Shown here: positions 53,826 through 64,000 of the stretch, piece after piece
Numbering within the stretch: position 1 is the stretch's first letter
Layout: each line of letters starts with the position of its first letter
Source: Lolium rigidum
Taxonomy: Eukaryota > Streptophyta > Magnoliopsida > Poales > Poaceae
Reading direction: 5' to 3'
DNA: 64,000 bases
Assembly (NCBI RefSeq): GCF_022539505.1
Contig: NC_061510.1
Location: 100,766,292-100,830,291, forward strand
Notes under the pieces: model-generated
Told to the model about the DNA's origin: nothing
What the model saw: only the letters and a program-made list of their open reading frames with translations
The model's database searches: none
Translations under genes and position numbers: made by a program

Positions 53826-55406
53826 TGCGTCAGTGAGGTCAGCCGAAGTATTGACCGTCTTCTTCGGATCAGTAGGGTGCACCTGCAGCTTCTTAGTTTC
53901 CTTTGCAGCATCGAACTCATCGGACCTTACGTTTTGATTGTCGGCTGGTGGTTGTGTGTGGTCTATGACAGTATCGATCGCGTTGAGTTCTTCCTTGGCT
54001 CCAAACTTCGAAGCGATTTTCTGGAATTCCCTGTCGCAGTTGTCTGATCGAGCGAAGCTGCCGTGAACGGTTATTGGGGTCCCGTTGTTGCCTGGCATCT
54101 TCAGTTTCAAGTATGCATAATGAGGCACGGCCATGAATCTAGCAAACGCAGGCCCGCCGAGGATGGCGTGGTACCGAGATTCCCGTCGACTACCTCGAAC
54201 TCGATCTTTTCTTTCCTGAAATTACTCGGGCGTGCCGAAGACTACGTCCAATGATGTTTTGCCTAGCGAGTAAGCGGGTCGAGTCGGTATAATGCCGTGG
54301 AACCCCGTGTCGATTCTCTTAGCATGTCGACCGTTAAACCCATTGCTCTCATTGTGCTGGCGAATAGCAGGTTCCAGCCGCTTCCTCCATCCATGAATAC
54401 TTTGCCCATACTGTACCCTCCAATCTGTGCTTCAAGGACAAGGGCCGCGTGACCGGGTCTTGGGACAGCTTTCGGGTGATCTGCCCTGCTAAAAGTGATG
54501 CTTTGTTCTGACCAGTCGATGAAATCCGGCGTATCAACCATGGCGACTTCCGCATATTTCACTTCTCGGGAGAACTTCTTGACTTCTCTCTTCGAAAAGC
54601 TGGTTTTATGGATCATGCTGATTTGTCCACGTAGTGCTGGGAATACTTCGGCTGGTACATATTCATCTTTTTCCATTGGCTCGTATGGTTCTGGTACATA
54701 CGGCTCTGGCGGATGGTCGTAGGACCTCGCCTTCTCCTCCATCATGCGAACTCTTGATATAGCTTCGGCTCTAAGATCATCACAGAACTGTCGAATCTCT
54801 AGGAAGTGTCGGCAGTTCCTCAACGAATGACTGGACTTCTCCCGACCATCCTTTGGATCGAAGTATGAGTGGAGGTAACACGGCGCCTCGAGTTGCTCTG
54901 TAGCCGAAAGATATGGAGAACGGGTGCGGCCCCTGATTGCCGATGTGTCGTGGCATCCTTGCTCGAACTGTCGAGGATGAACTGATGTTCTGCCTTCCTC
55001 CTCACGGTGTGAGCTTCTTCGTCTCTTTCTTTGTCCAGCCGTGGTGTCGAGATTCCCTCGGTCGCTCCCTTGTATGCTTCTGGGCGAAATTTTTAGGGTT
55101 GTCGCTGAAGGGACACCCTCCAGAGGTACGGCCTTTGAGTCGGACGCACCGGCCCTAGGGAGGCGAAGGAAACCTCCGGAATCGATGACGAAGTGGACGC
55201 CAACGAAAACAGCCTCCGCGTCATGAGATGATGCCATAGAGTTTGGGTGAAGTACTTCGCGGCGCGGCACGAACTCGAAGGACCCGCATCGGATCGGATC
55301 TGTTGACTCTGCTGGCGTTGGTGATTCGAGTAAGAACGCCGCGGACGTGACTGGTACTACTGATGACTTGCCTTGTGCCGCCAGGCTTCCGACAGACAGC
55401 GCCAAT
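53826..55406 (-). pseudogene. Shortened gag and protease of element C
   Basis: The leader (PIRCGSFEFVPRREVLHP) is followed almost directly by the C-terminal gag part (EAPCYLHSYFDPKDGREK, ALRGQISMIHKTSFSKREVK). The Retrotrans_gag core found in A (42860-43160) is absent. The protease has VFMDGGSGWNLLFASTMR (catalytic Asp in DGGS, about 54375). Frame changes near 54310 and 54225 follow, then AVPHYAYLKLKMPGNNGTPI. Without a gag core this copy could not form its own particles, even if repaired elsewhere. Confidence 0.8.
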
Positions 55407-55949
55407 TGTCGAGGGTACTCCTCGCCAATGCCCTCCGATAGGGGCTTAGGGTTGATGGAATCCTGTAAGCTGACACGAGACATCGGTTCACAGACAAGCG
55501 GGGAGAGCAATTTACCCAGGTTCGGGGCCCTCGATGAGGTAAAAACCCTTACGTCCTGCCTGTCTGTTCTTGATTATGATGACAATGGGTTACAATGGGG
55601 TGCCGAATAGTTCGGCTGAGATCTCGTCGAGATGGCTATCGCTAGGGTGACCTAGCTCTAAACTTTTGCTGGCTAAGATTGCTAAGATTGTTCGTGTCCC
55701 TCGGCAGCTCCTCTCCTGGCCTTTATATAGGAGGCCAGGTCCCAAGAGTCTTAACCGAGTACGACTAGGTTTACAGTACTTTTAGATCTAATCTTTCCTT
55801 GTTCGGATGCTTCCTTGTCTTGCTCGCCAAGGATTCCTCTGGTGCGCCGTCCAGGTGGCCCATCTCGCCTCCGGGTGTCTTCATGGGCCTCCAATTAGTC
55901 AATACATGATAGGACAATGTCAGTTAGCCGAAGGGTAGTGCCCACGTCA
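55407..55949 (-). repeat. 5' LTR of element C (543 bp)
   Basis: It starts TGTCGAGGGTACTCC and ends GCCCACGTCA on the plus strand. The reversed primer-binding site GACAGACAGCGCCAAT is directly left of it. Confidence 0.93.
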
Positions 55950-55954
55950 ACGAC

Positions 55955-57087
55955 CTTCAAGGGTCGAACTACCTTTTTCCGAACAGTTAAACGCTCCTTG
56001 TTATCTACATTCATATATCGACTCCAAGGATGACAAGAAGAAGTCGAGTTATCTGCTCAGAGATTGTCGGCAGTTCATCGAGATGCAGAAATTTATTCAG
56101 GGGACGCAGCAGCCAAATCCACCACCACCACCTCAGCATCAAGTTCAACAAGTACAACCTCATAATCTCAATGAGTCCGTTCCTCCACCAAGAGGACAGA
56201 TGAGTATGATTCACAGAACTGGTGTTTCAAGAAGAGAGATGAAGAAAATTACACAGGAAATCAACCTCGCAGAAAGCATCATGGCAAATATCCCAGAATA
56301 TGTCAACTGGTCATCGCAGAGTATCATGTTCAGTAGATCAGATCACCCGATGACCATCCCAAAGCCAGGTCATGCTGCCTTGGTAGTCGAGGCTCAAATA
56401 GGAGGTTTTAGTATGAGCAAAGTGTTCATGGATGGTGGAAGCGGTTTGAACTTGCTGTTTGCTAACACAGCCAAGAACATGGGGATTACCATGAAGATGC
56501 TAGAAGATTTTGATACATGTTTTCACGACATCCTTCGTACTATACCAGCTTATTCTCTCGGCAAGGTCTGTCTGAACGTTGTCTTTGGGAAACCTGATAA
56601 TTTCAGGAAAGAAATGATCGAATTTGAAGTAGTCAATTGGGAATCGCAGTACCATGTTATACTTGGTAGACCAGCGTACACCAAGTTTATGGCTATGCCA
56701 CATTATGCGTATCTCAAGCTCAAGATGCCAGGCAACAATGGAACAAATATCACAGTACATGGAAGTTTTTCTCGTTCTGATAACTGTGATCGAGAATTTC
56801 AAAGGATTGCTGCAAAATTTGGAATGAAACAGGAAGTTATCGACTACCCGTCCAAGCAATTGACCTCCCCTGAAGACGACAAGGTCAAGAAGTCGAAAAA
56901 GAAACCAAATGACACTACATTAGGGGTATCAGCGGTTGTTCCCTCGAAGATGGATGACAAGGACTCAGCCGAAGATACTAATACTTTGGCGCTTACTGCC
57001 AGCACTTATGATGAAATCGTCGGCATATCCAAAGTCACCGGCCCAATAGACAAGGTTCAAGATAAGAAGAATCCTCCTCTTGTTTAA
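55955..57087 (+). pseudogene. Gag C-terminus and protease of element A
   Basis: The frame continues gag beyond element C: NAPCYLHSYIDSKDDKKKSS, a Pro-rich stretch, then MSMIHRTGVSRREMKKITQE. The protease shows VFMDGGSGLNLLFANTAK, with the catalytic Asp at about 56435, and VILGRPAYTKFMAMPHYAYL. It is open for about 375 codons to TAA at 57087. Unlike C and D, the frame ends with a divergent Lys/Asp-rich tail (DKVQDKKNPPLV) and no RT follows before element E. It may represent a gag-protease-only subfamily, or pol may lie right of the window. Confidence 0.82.
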
Positions 57088-57174
57088 AAACAAGATTAAC
57101 AGCGCTATGCGCCTTTACTTTTTTGTCTTAGCAGTTTTCTTTTCAATTTTTTTCAATAAGGCTTCTTAGCCGCA
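57088..57174 (+). other. Remaining internal DNA of element A before element E
   Basis: It is a T-rich noncoding stretch. The five bases before E are CCGCA; their repeat would be expected beyond the window end. Confidence 0.5.
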
Positions 57175-58871
57175 TGATACGTCTCCAACGTATCGATAAT
57201 TTCTTGTGTTCCATGCCACATTATTGATGTTATCTACATGTTATATGCACACTTTATGTCATATTCGTGCATTTTCTGGAACTAACCTATTAACAAGATG
57301 CCGAAGTGCCAGCTCTCGTTTTCTGCTGTTTTTGGTTTCGTAAATCCTAGTAACGAAATATTCTCGGAATCGGACGAAATCAACGCCAAAGTTCCTATTT
57401 TCATCGGAAGCATCCGGAACACCCGGGAAGAATCGGAGGGGAGCCTCGGGGGCCCCACACCACACCCCGGCGCGGCCAAGGGGGCGCCCCTAGGGTGTGG
57501 GCCCCCTTCGACCTTCCTGCGCCGCCTCTCCGCCTATAAAAAGCCCCTGGATCAGAAAACCCTATCACGATTGACGAAACCCACATAAACCTTCCAGAGC
57601 CGCCGCCATCGCGAAGCCAAGATCTGGGGGACAGGATCTCTGTTCCGGCACCCTGCCGGAGCGGGGAAGTGCCCCCGGAAGGCTTCTCCATCGACACCGC
57701 TGCCATCTCCACCGCCATCTTCATCACCGCTGCTGCTCCCATGAGGAGGGAGTAGTTCTCCATCGAGGCTCGGGGCCGTACCGGTAGCTATGTGGTTCAT
57801 CTCTCTCCTATGTGTTTCAATACAATAATCTCATGAGCTGCCTTACATGATTGAGATTCATATGATGATGCTTGTAATCTAGATGTCATTATGCTAGTCA
57901 AGTGAGTTTTACTTATGTGATCTCCGGAGACTCCTTGTCCCACGTGTGTAAAGGTGACAAGTGTGTGCACCGTGTGGGTCTCTTAGGCCATATTTCACAG
58001 AATACTTACTCAATGTTGAATGGCATAGTGAGGTGCTTATTTATATCTCTTTAAGATTGCAACATGTTTTGTATCACAATTTATCTATGTGCTACTCTAG
58101 TGATTTGTTATTAAAGTAGTTTTATTCCTCCCTGCATGTGTGCAAAGGTGACGAGTGCGTGCACCGTGTTAGTACTTGGTTTATGCTATGATCATGATCT
58201 CTTGTAGATTGCGAAGTTAACTATTGCTATGATAATATTGATGTGATCTATTCCTCCTACATATGCATGAAGGTGACAAGTGTGCATGCTATGCTAGTAC
58301 TTGGTTTAGTCTTTTGATCTATCTTACACTAAAGGTTACTAAAATATGAGCATTATTGTGGAGCTTGTTAACTCCGGCATTGAGGGTTCGTGTAATCCTA
58401 CGCAATGTGTTCATCATCCAACAAGAGTGTAGAGTATGCATTTATCTATTCCGTTATGTGATCACTGTTGAGAGTGTCCACTAGTGAAAGTCTAATCCCT
58501 AGGCCTTGTTCCTAAATATCGCTATCGCTGCTTGTTTACTCGTTTCTATCGCGTTACTACTCGCTGCGTTACTACCGCTTGTTTACTATCCTGGGCAAAG
58601 CACTTCGGTGCCGTTGCTACTCGCTTATTCATACCACCTGTATTTCACTATCTCTTCGCCGAACTAGTGCACCTATTAGGTGTGTTGGGGACACAAGAGA
58701 CTTCTTGCTTTGTGGTTGCGGGGTTGCATGAGAGGGATATCTTTGACCTCTTCCTCCCCGAGTTCGATAAACCTTGGGTATCCACTTAAGGGAAACTTGC
58801 TGCTGTTCTACAAACCTCTGCTCTTGGAGGCCCAACACTGTCTACAAGAATAGAAGCTCCCGTAGACATCA
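57175..58871 (+). repeat. 5' LTR of element E (1697 bp)
   Basis: It starts TGATACGTCTCCAACG and ends CCCGTAGACATCA. The TATA position reads CTATAAAAAGCCC (about 57533), whereas the 3' copy reads CTATATAAAGCCC. Confidence 0.92.
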
Positions 58872-58881
58872 AGCACTTTTC

Positions 58882-58899
58882 TGGCGCCGTTGCCGGGGA
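58882..58899 (+). other. Primer-binding site of element E
   Basis: TGGCGCCGTTGCCGGGGA lies ten bases after the LTR. A partial second copy (CCGGCGCCGTTG) occurs at 58949. Confidence 0.78.
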
Positions 58900-59126
58900 G
58901 GAAAGGTAAAAAGGCACTCATACTACGGTCTCAGGTAAAGTATTTTTCCGGCGCCGTTGTGTGTGTGCTCAAAGCTATTTCCTTTAGATCCTGCAATTGC
59001 ATCTTGTTGTTTCTTGTTTACACTAGTTTGGCATAATGTACAAGAGTGAGCTTCTTGTTCTATTTCCTGATTTAAAACATGGATTGTTTGATGCGAAAAT
59101 TAAAAAACCTATGAAATCTTCTTTGC

Positions 59127-59771
59127 ATGCTTGGTAGTAATATTAGTATGAACGCTTTGAACACCATTGTTGACAATAATATAGAAAGTTCTAAGCTTGG
59201 GGAAGCTGGTTTTCATGATCTTTTTAGTCCCCCAAGCATTGAGGAGAAAATTTTCTTTGATGACACTTTGCCTCCTATTTGTGATGATAATAATAGTGGT
59301 CTTTTGGTACAACCTACTATGGAGAGTAAATTTTGTTGTGATTATACTATGCCTCCTACACTAGATGAGAATAATAATGATAGCTACTTTGTTGAATTTG
59401 CTCCCACTACAACTAATAAAATTGATTATGCTTATGTGGAGAGTAATAATTTTATGCATGAGACTCATGATAAAAATGCTTTATGTGATAGTTATATTGT
59501 TGAGTTTGCTCATGATGCTACTGAAAGTTATTATGAGAGAGGAAAATATGGTTGTAGAAATTTTCATGTTACTAAAACACCTCTCTATGTGCTGAAATTT
59601 TTGAAGCTACACTTGTTTTATCTTCCTATGCTTGTTACTTTGCTCTTCATGAACTTTTTTATTTACAAGATTCCTATGCATAGGAAGCATGTTAGACCTA
59701 AATGTGTTTTGAATTTGCCTCTTGATGCTCTCTTTTGCTTCAAATACTATTTCTTGCGAGTGCATCATTAA
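59127..59771 (+). pseudogene. Internally deleted gag-like gene of element E
   Basis: An open frame of 214 codons. Its start (SMNALNTIVDNNIESSKLGE) matches the N-terminus of the F gene. Its end (DATESYYERGKYG to FKYYFLRVHH) matches the C-terminus of the F gene, including a hydrophobic segment (FYLPMLVTLLFMNFFIYKIP). The gag core, zinc knuckle and Lys-rich run present in F are absent. The join keeps an open frame. Whether any product is made is unknown. Confidence 0.72.
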
Positions 59772-60069
59772 AACTGCTGAGCCCATCTTAATGGCTAAAA
59801 AGAAAGAACTTCTTGGGAGATAACCCATGTGTTATTTTGCTACAGTACTTTGTTTTATATTTGTGTCTTGGAAGTTGTTTACTACTGTAGCAACCTCTCC
59901 TTATCTTAGTTTTGTGTTTTGTTGTGCCAAGTAAAGTCTTTGATAGTAAAGTAAGTACTAGATTTGGATTACTGCGCAGAAACAGATTTCTTTGCTGTCA
60001 CGAATCTGGGTCTAATTCTCTGTAGGTAACTCAGAAAATTATGCCAATTTACGTGAGTGATCCTCAGAT

Positions 60070-60309
60070 ATGTACGCAACTTTCATTCAATTTGAGCATT
60101 TTCATTTGAGCAAGTTTGGTGGCCTAATAAAATCCATCTTTACGGACTGTTCCGTTTTGACAGATTCTGCCTTTTATTTCGCATTGCCTCTTTTGCTATG
60201 TTGGATGAATTTCTTTGATCCATTAATGTCCAGTAGCTTTATGCAATGTCCAGAAGTGTTAAGAATGATTGTGTCACCTCTGAACATGTTAATTTTTATT
60301 GTCCACTAA
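60070..60309 (+). CDS. Small open frame in element E, 79 codons, shared with element F
   Basis: It is the counterpart of 32258-32019 (four amino-acid differences). A hydrophobic middle is conserved (FALPLLLCWMNFFDPLM). No known family is recognised; it may not be a gene. Confidence 0.3.
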   Translation: MYATFIQFEHFHLSKFGGLIKSIFTDCSVLTDSAFYFALPLLLCWMNFFDPLMSSSFMQCPEVLRMIVSPLNMLIFIVH

Positions 60310-62357
60310 CCCTCTAATGAGTTGTTTCGAGTTTGGTGTGGAGGAAGTTTTCAAGGGTCAAGAGAGGAGGATGATATACTACGATCAAGAAGAGTGAAAA
60401 GTCTAAGCTTGGGGATGACCCGGTGGTTCATCCCTGCATATATCAAGAAGACTCAAGCGTCTAAGCTTGGGGATGCCCAAGGCATCCCCTTCTTCATCGA
60501 TAAATTATCGAGTTCCTTCTCTTGGAACTATATTTTTATTCGGTCACATCTTATGTGCTTTACTTGGAGCGTCTCGTGTGCTTTTGTTTTTGTTTTTGTT
60601 TGAATAAATTGGATTACATCATGCTTGTGTGGGAGAGAGACACGCTCCGCTGGTTCATATGAACACATGTGTTCTTAGCTCATAATATTCATGGCGAAGT
60701 TTCCTCTTCGTTAAATTATTATATGGTTGGAATTGGAAAATGATACATGTAGTAATTGCTATAATGTCTTGGGTAATGTGATACTTGGCAATTGTTGTGC
60801 TCATGTTTAAGCTCTTGCATCATATACTTTGCACCTATTAGTGAAGAATACATAGAGCATGCTAAAATTTGGTTTGCATAATTGGTCTCTCTAAAGTCTA
60901 GATAATTTCTAGTATTGAGTTTTGAACAACAAGGAAGACGGTGTAGAGTCTTATAATGTTTTCAATATGTCTTTTATGTGAGTTTTGCTGCACCGGTTCA
61001 TCCTTGTGTTTGTTTCAAATAAGCCTTGCTAGCCTAAACCTTGTATCGAGAGGGAATACTTCTCATGCATCCAAAATACTTGAGCCAACCACTATGCCAT
61101 TTGTGTCCACCATACCTACCTATACTACATGGTATTTTCCCACCATTCCAAAGTAAATTGCTTGAGTGCTACCTTTAAAATTCCATCATTCACCTTTGCA
61201 ATATATAGCTCATGGGACAAATAGCTTAAAAACTATTGTGGTATTGAATATGTAATTATGCACTTTATCTCTTATTAAGTTGCTTGTTGTGCGATAACCA
61301 TGTTTACTGGGGAACGCCATCAACTCATTGTTGAATTTCATGTGAGTTGCTATGCATGTTCGTCTTGTCCGAAGTAAGGGCGATCTACACCGAGTTGAAT
61401 GGTTTGAGCATGCATATTGTGAGAGAAGAACATTGGGCCGCTAACTAAAGCCATGATTCATGGTGGAAGTTTCAGCTTTTGGACAAATATCCTCAAATCT
61501 CTAATGAGAAAAGAATTAATTGTTGTCAAATGCTTAAAGCATTAAAAGAGGAGTCCATTATCTCGTTGTCTATGTTGTCCCGGTATGGATGTCTAAGTTG
61601 AGAATAATCAAAAGAGAGAAATCCAAATGCGAGCTTTCTCCTTAGACCTTTGTACGAGCGGCATAGAGGTACCCCTTTGTGAAACTTGGTTAAAGCATAT
61701 GTATTGCGGTGATAATCCAGGTAGTCCAAGCTAATTAGGACAAGGTGCGGGCACTATTGGTACACTATGCATGAGGCTTGCAACTTATAAGATATAATTT
61801 ACATGATGCATATGCTTTATTACTACCGTTGACAAAATTGTTTCATGTTTTCAAAATCAAAGCTCTAGCACAAATATAGCAATCGATGCTTTTCCTCTAT
61901 GGAGGACCATTCTTTTACTTTCATTGTTGAGTCAGCTCACCTATTTCTCTCCATCTCAAGAAGCAAACACTTGTGTGAACTCGTGCATTGATTCTTACAT
62001 ATTTGCATATTGCATTTGTTATATTGCTTTGCATTGACAATTATCCATGAGATATACATGTTACAAGTTGAAAGCAACCGCTGAAACTTAATCTTCTTTT
62101 GTGTTGCTTCAATACCTTTACTTTGAATTATTGCTTTATGAGTTAACTCTTATGCAAGACTTATTGATGCTTGTCTTGAAGTGCTATTCATGAAAAGTCT
62201 TTGCTTTATGATTCACTTGTTTACCCATGTCATATACATTGTTTTGATCGCTGCATTCATTACATATGCTTTACAAATAGTATGATCAAGTTTATGATGG
62301 CATGTCACTCCGTAAATTATCTTTGTTATCGTTTTACCTCGCTCGGGACGAGCGTAA
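60310..62357 (+). other. Noncoding 3' internal region of element E
   Basis: Collinear with 29997-32018 of F in reverse. It contains PPT-like motifs CTAAGCTTGGGGATG at 60403 and 60461; the second continues into the hairpin GGGGATGCCCAAGGCATCCCC. No gene is seen. Confidence 0.6.
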
Positions 62358-62373
62358 CTAAGCTTGGGGATGC
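62358..62373 (+). other. Polypurine tract of element E
   Basis: CTAAGCTTGGGGATGC directly precedes the 3' LTR. Confidence 0.75.
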
Positions 62374-64000
62374 CGATACGTCTCCAACGTATCGATAATT
62401 TCTTGTGTTCCATGCCACATTATTGATGTTATCTACATGTTATATGCACACTTTATGTCATATTCGTGCATTTTCTGGAACTAACCTATTAACAAGATGC
62501 CGAAGTGCCAGCTCTCGTTTTCTCGCTGTTTTTGGTTTCGTAAATCCTAGTAACGAAATATTCTCGGAATCGGACGAAATCAACGCCAAAGTTCCTATTT
62601 TCACCGGAAGCATCCAGAACACCCGGGAAGGACCAGAGGGGAGCCCTGGGGGCCCCACACCACACCCCGGCGCGGCCAAGGGGGGGCGCCCCCCCCTAGG
62701 GTGTGGGCCCCCCTTCGACCTTCCTGCGCCGCCTCTCCGCCTATATAAAGCCCCTGGATCAGAAAACCCTATAACGATTGACGAAACCCACAGAAACCTT
62801 CCAGAGCCGCCGCCATCGCGAAGCCAAGATCTGGGGACAGGATCTCTGCTCCGGCACCCCGCCGGAGCGGGGAAGTGCCCCCGAAGGCTTCTCCATCGAC
62901 ACCGCTGCCATCTCCACCGCCATCTTCATCACCGCTGCTGCTCCCATGAGGAGGGAGTAGTTCTCCATCGAGGCTCGGGGCTGTACCGGTAGCTATGTGG
63001 TTCATCTCTCTCCTATGTGTTTCAATACAATAATCTCATGAGCTGCCTTACATGATTGAGATTCATATGATGATGCTTGTAATCTAGATGTCATTATGCT
63101 AGTCAAGTGAGTTTTACTTATGTGATCTCCGGAGACTCCTTGTCCCACGTGTGTAAAGGTGACAAAGTGTGTGCACCGTGTGGGTCTCTTAGGCCATATT
63201 TCACGTGAATACTTACTCAATGTTGAATGGCATAGTGAGGTGCTTATTTATATCTCTTTAAGATTGCAACATGTTTTGTATCACAATTTATCTATGTGCT
63301 ACTCTAGTGATTTGTTATTAAAGTAGTTTTATTCCTCCCGCATGTGTGCAAAGGTGACGATGCGTGCACCGTGTTAGTACTTGGTTTATGCTATGATCAT
63401 GATCTCTTGTAGATTGCGAAGTTAACTATTGCTATGATAATATTGATGTGATCTATTCCTCCTACATATGCATGAAGGTGACAAGCGTGCATGCTATGCT
63501 AGTACTTGGTTTAGTCTTTTGATCTATCTTACACTAAAGGTTACTAAAATATGAGCATTATTGTGGAGCTTGTTAACTCCGGCATTGAGGGTTCGTGTAA
63601 TCCTACGCAATGTGTTCATCATCCAACAAGAGTGTAGAGTATGCATTTATCTATTCTGTTATGTGATCAATGTTGAGAGTGTCCACTAGTGAAAGTCTAA
63701 TCCCTAGGCCTTGTTCCTAAATATCGCTATCGCTCGCTTGTTTACTCGTTTTATCACGTTACTACCGCTGCGTTACTACCGCTTGTTTATCGTCCCGGGC
63801 AAAGCACTTCCGGTGCCGTTGCTACTCGCTTATTCATACCACCCGTATTTCACTATCTCTTCGCCGAACTAGTGCACCTATTAGGTGTGTTGGGGACACA
63901 AGAGACTTCTTGCTTTGTGGTTGCAGGGTTGCATGAGAGGGATATCTTTGACCTCTTCCTCCCTGAGTTCGATAAACCTTGGGTATCCACTTAAGGGAAA
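62374..64000 (+). repeat. 3' LTR of element E, cut by the window end
   Basis: It matches the 5' LTR from its third base onward (GATACGTCTCCAACG). The expected initial TG reads CG, apparently by a T-to-C change. The last about 70 bases of the LTR lie outside the window. Confidence 0.9.

Larger units (their letters stand above)
43532..55949 (-). mobile_element. Element C: Tat-type Gypsy retrotransposon with an antisense gene (12418 bp)
   Basis: LTRs of 542 bp (43532-44073) and 543 bp (55407-55949) have target duplication ACGAC at 43527-43531 and 55950-55954. PBS (reversed GACAGACAGCGCCAA) lies left of 55407; PPT (reversed GTAGCCCCCGAGTG) follows 44073. The minus strand carries a shortened gag, protease, RT, RNase H, a damaged archaeal-type RNase H and an open integrase. 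The plus strand carries an antisense gene with solo LTR G inside. The LTRs differ at about ten places. Its host A is an older member of the same LTR family. Confidence 0.94.
17100..64000 (+). mobile_element. Element A: outer Gypsy retrotransposon of the nested stack, 3' end outside the window
   Basis: The visible parts are the 5' LTR (17100-17641), PBS, gag N-terminus (to 18584), gag core (42377-43531) and gag C-terminus plus protease (55955-57087). Between them lie H with its nested cargo, and C. E follows at 57175. At both inner junctions the target duplications and the coding frame agree. Pol and the 3' LTR would lie right of the window if they exist. The gag-protease frame ends in TAA at 57087, so a separate or absent pol is possible. 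Confidence 0.75.
57175..64000 (+). mobile_element. Element E: non-autonomous LTR retrotransposon, right end outside the window
   Basis: The 5' LTR is 57175-58871, PBS TGGCGCCGTTGCCGGGGA at 58882, with a short gag remnant, PPT at 62358-62371 and 3' LTR from 62374 to the window end. It has the same family layout as F but in the opposite strand, and an internal deletion has removed the gag core. Confidence 0.9.

Overview
The window looks like nuclear DNA of a cool-season grass. Triticeae (wheat, barley, rye and relatives) is the most likely group, inferred from the repeat families and from the very GC-rich codon use of the one host gene; it is not proven. About nine tenths is retrotransposon DNA. 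The only gene that looks intact and host-owned is a class I small heat shock protein (13243-13731). It sits in a short low-copy island (about 11.4-16.0 kb) with its own heat-shock elements and TATA box.

Layout from the left. 1-7720: Ty3/Gypsy element I, cut by the window start, with a broken gag and a broken antisense gene carrying a plant mobile domain. 7721-10165: remains of Gypsy element B (end of an antisense Transposase_28-type gene, one LTR, a PBS and a gag leader). About 10166-11755: 3' end of a LINE, split by a 690-bp hAT-type element. 11828-12587: PIF/Harbinger-type element with GC-rich cargo. 12597-12935: probable MITE. 12936-16002: heat-shock gene and flanks. 16003-16950: LTR fragment of the family of I. 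17100 to beyond 64000: one nested stack.

The stack resolves by target-site duplications (TSDs). Element A (plus strand, LTR 17100-17641) is the outer host. H (minus, 18585-42371, TSD ATGCC) sits in A's gag. D (minus, 19658-41763, TSD AGAAG) sits in the LTR of H. F (minus, 28486-36893, TSD GTGAC) sits in the pol of D. C (minus, 43532-55949, TSD ACGAC) sits in A's gag and belongs to A's own LTR family. G is a solo LTR (47889-49606, TSD GCAGC) inside the antisense gene of C. E (plus, 57175 to the window end) follows A's protease.

C and D carry gag-protease, reverse transcriptase, RNase H, an archaeal-type RNase H and integrase (the last two partly damaged in C), which is the Tat-lineage layout. 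Between pol and the 3' LTR each holds a multi-exon antisense gene. Three such genes (B, C, D) start from a TATA box with a CACGTG G-box upstream. C and D also share an in-frame UAG at the same alignment position between protease and reverse transcriptase. The shared antisense promoters, the shared UAG, and polypurine-tract motifs repeated inside several elements are the observations I find most worth checking.
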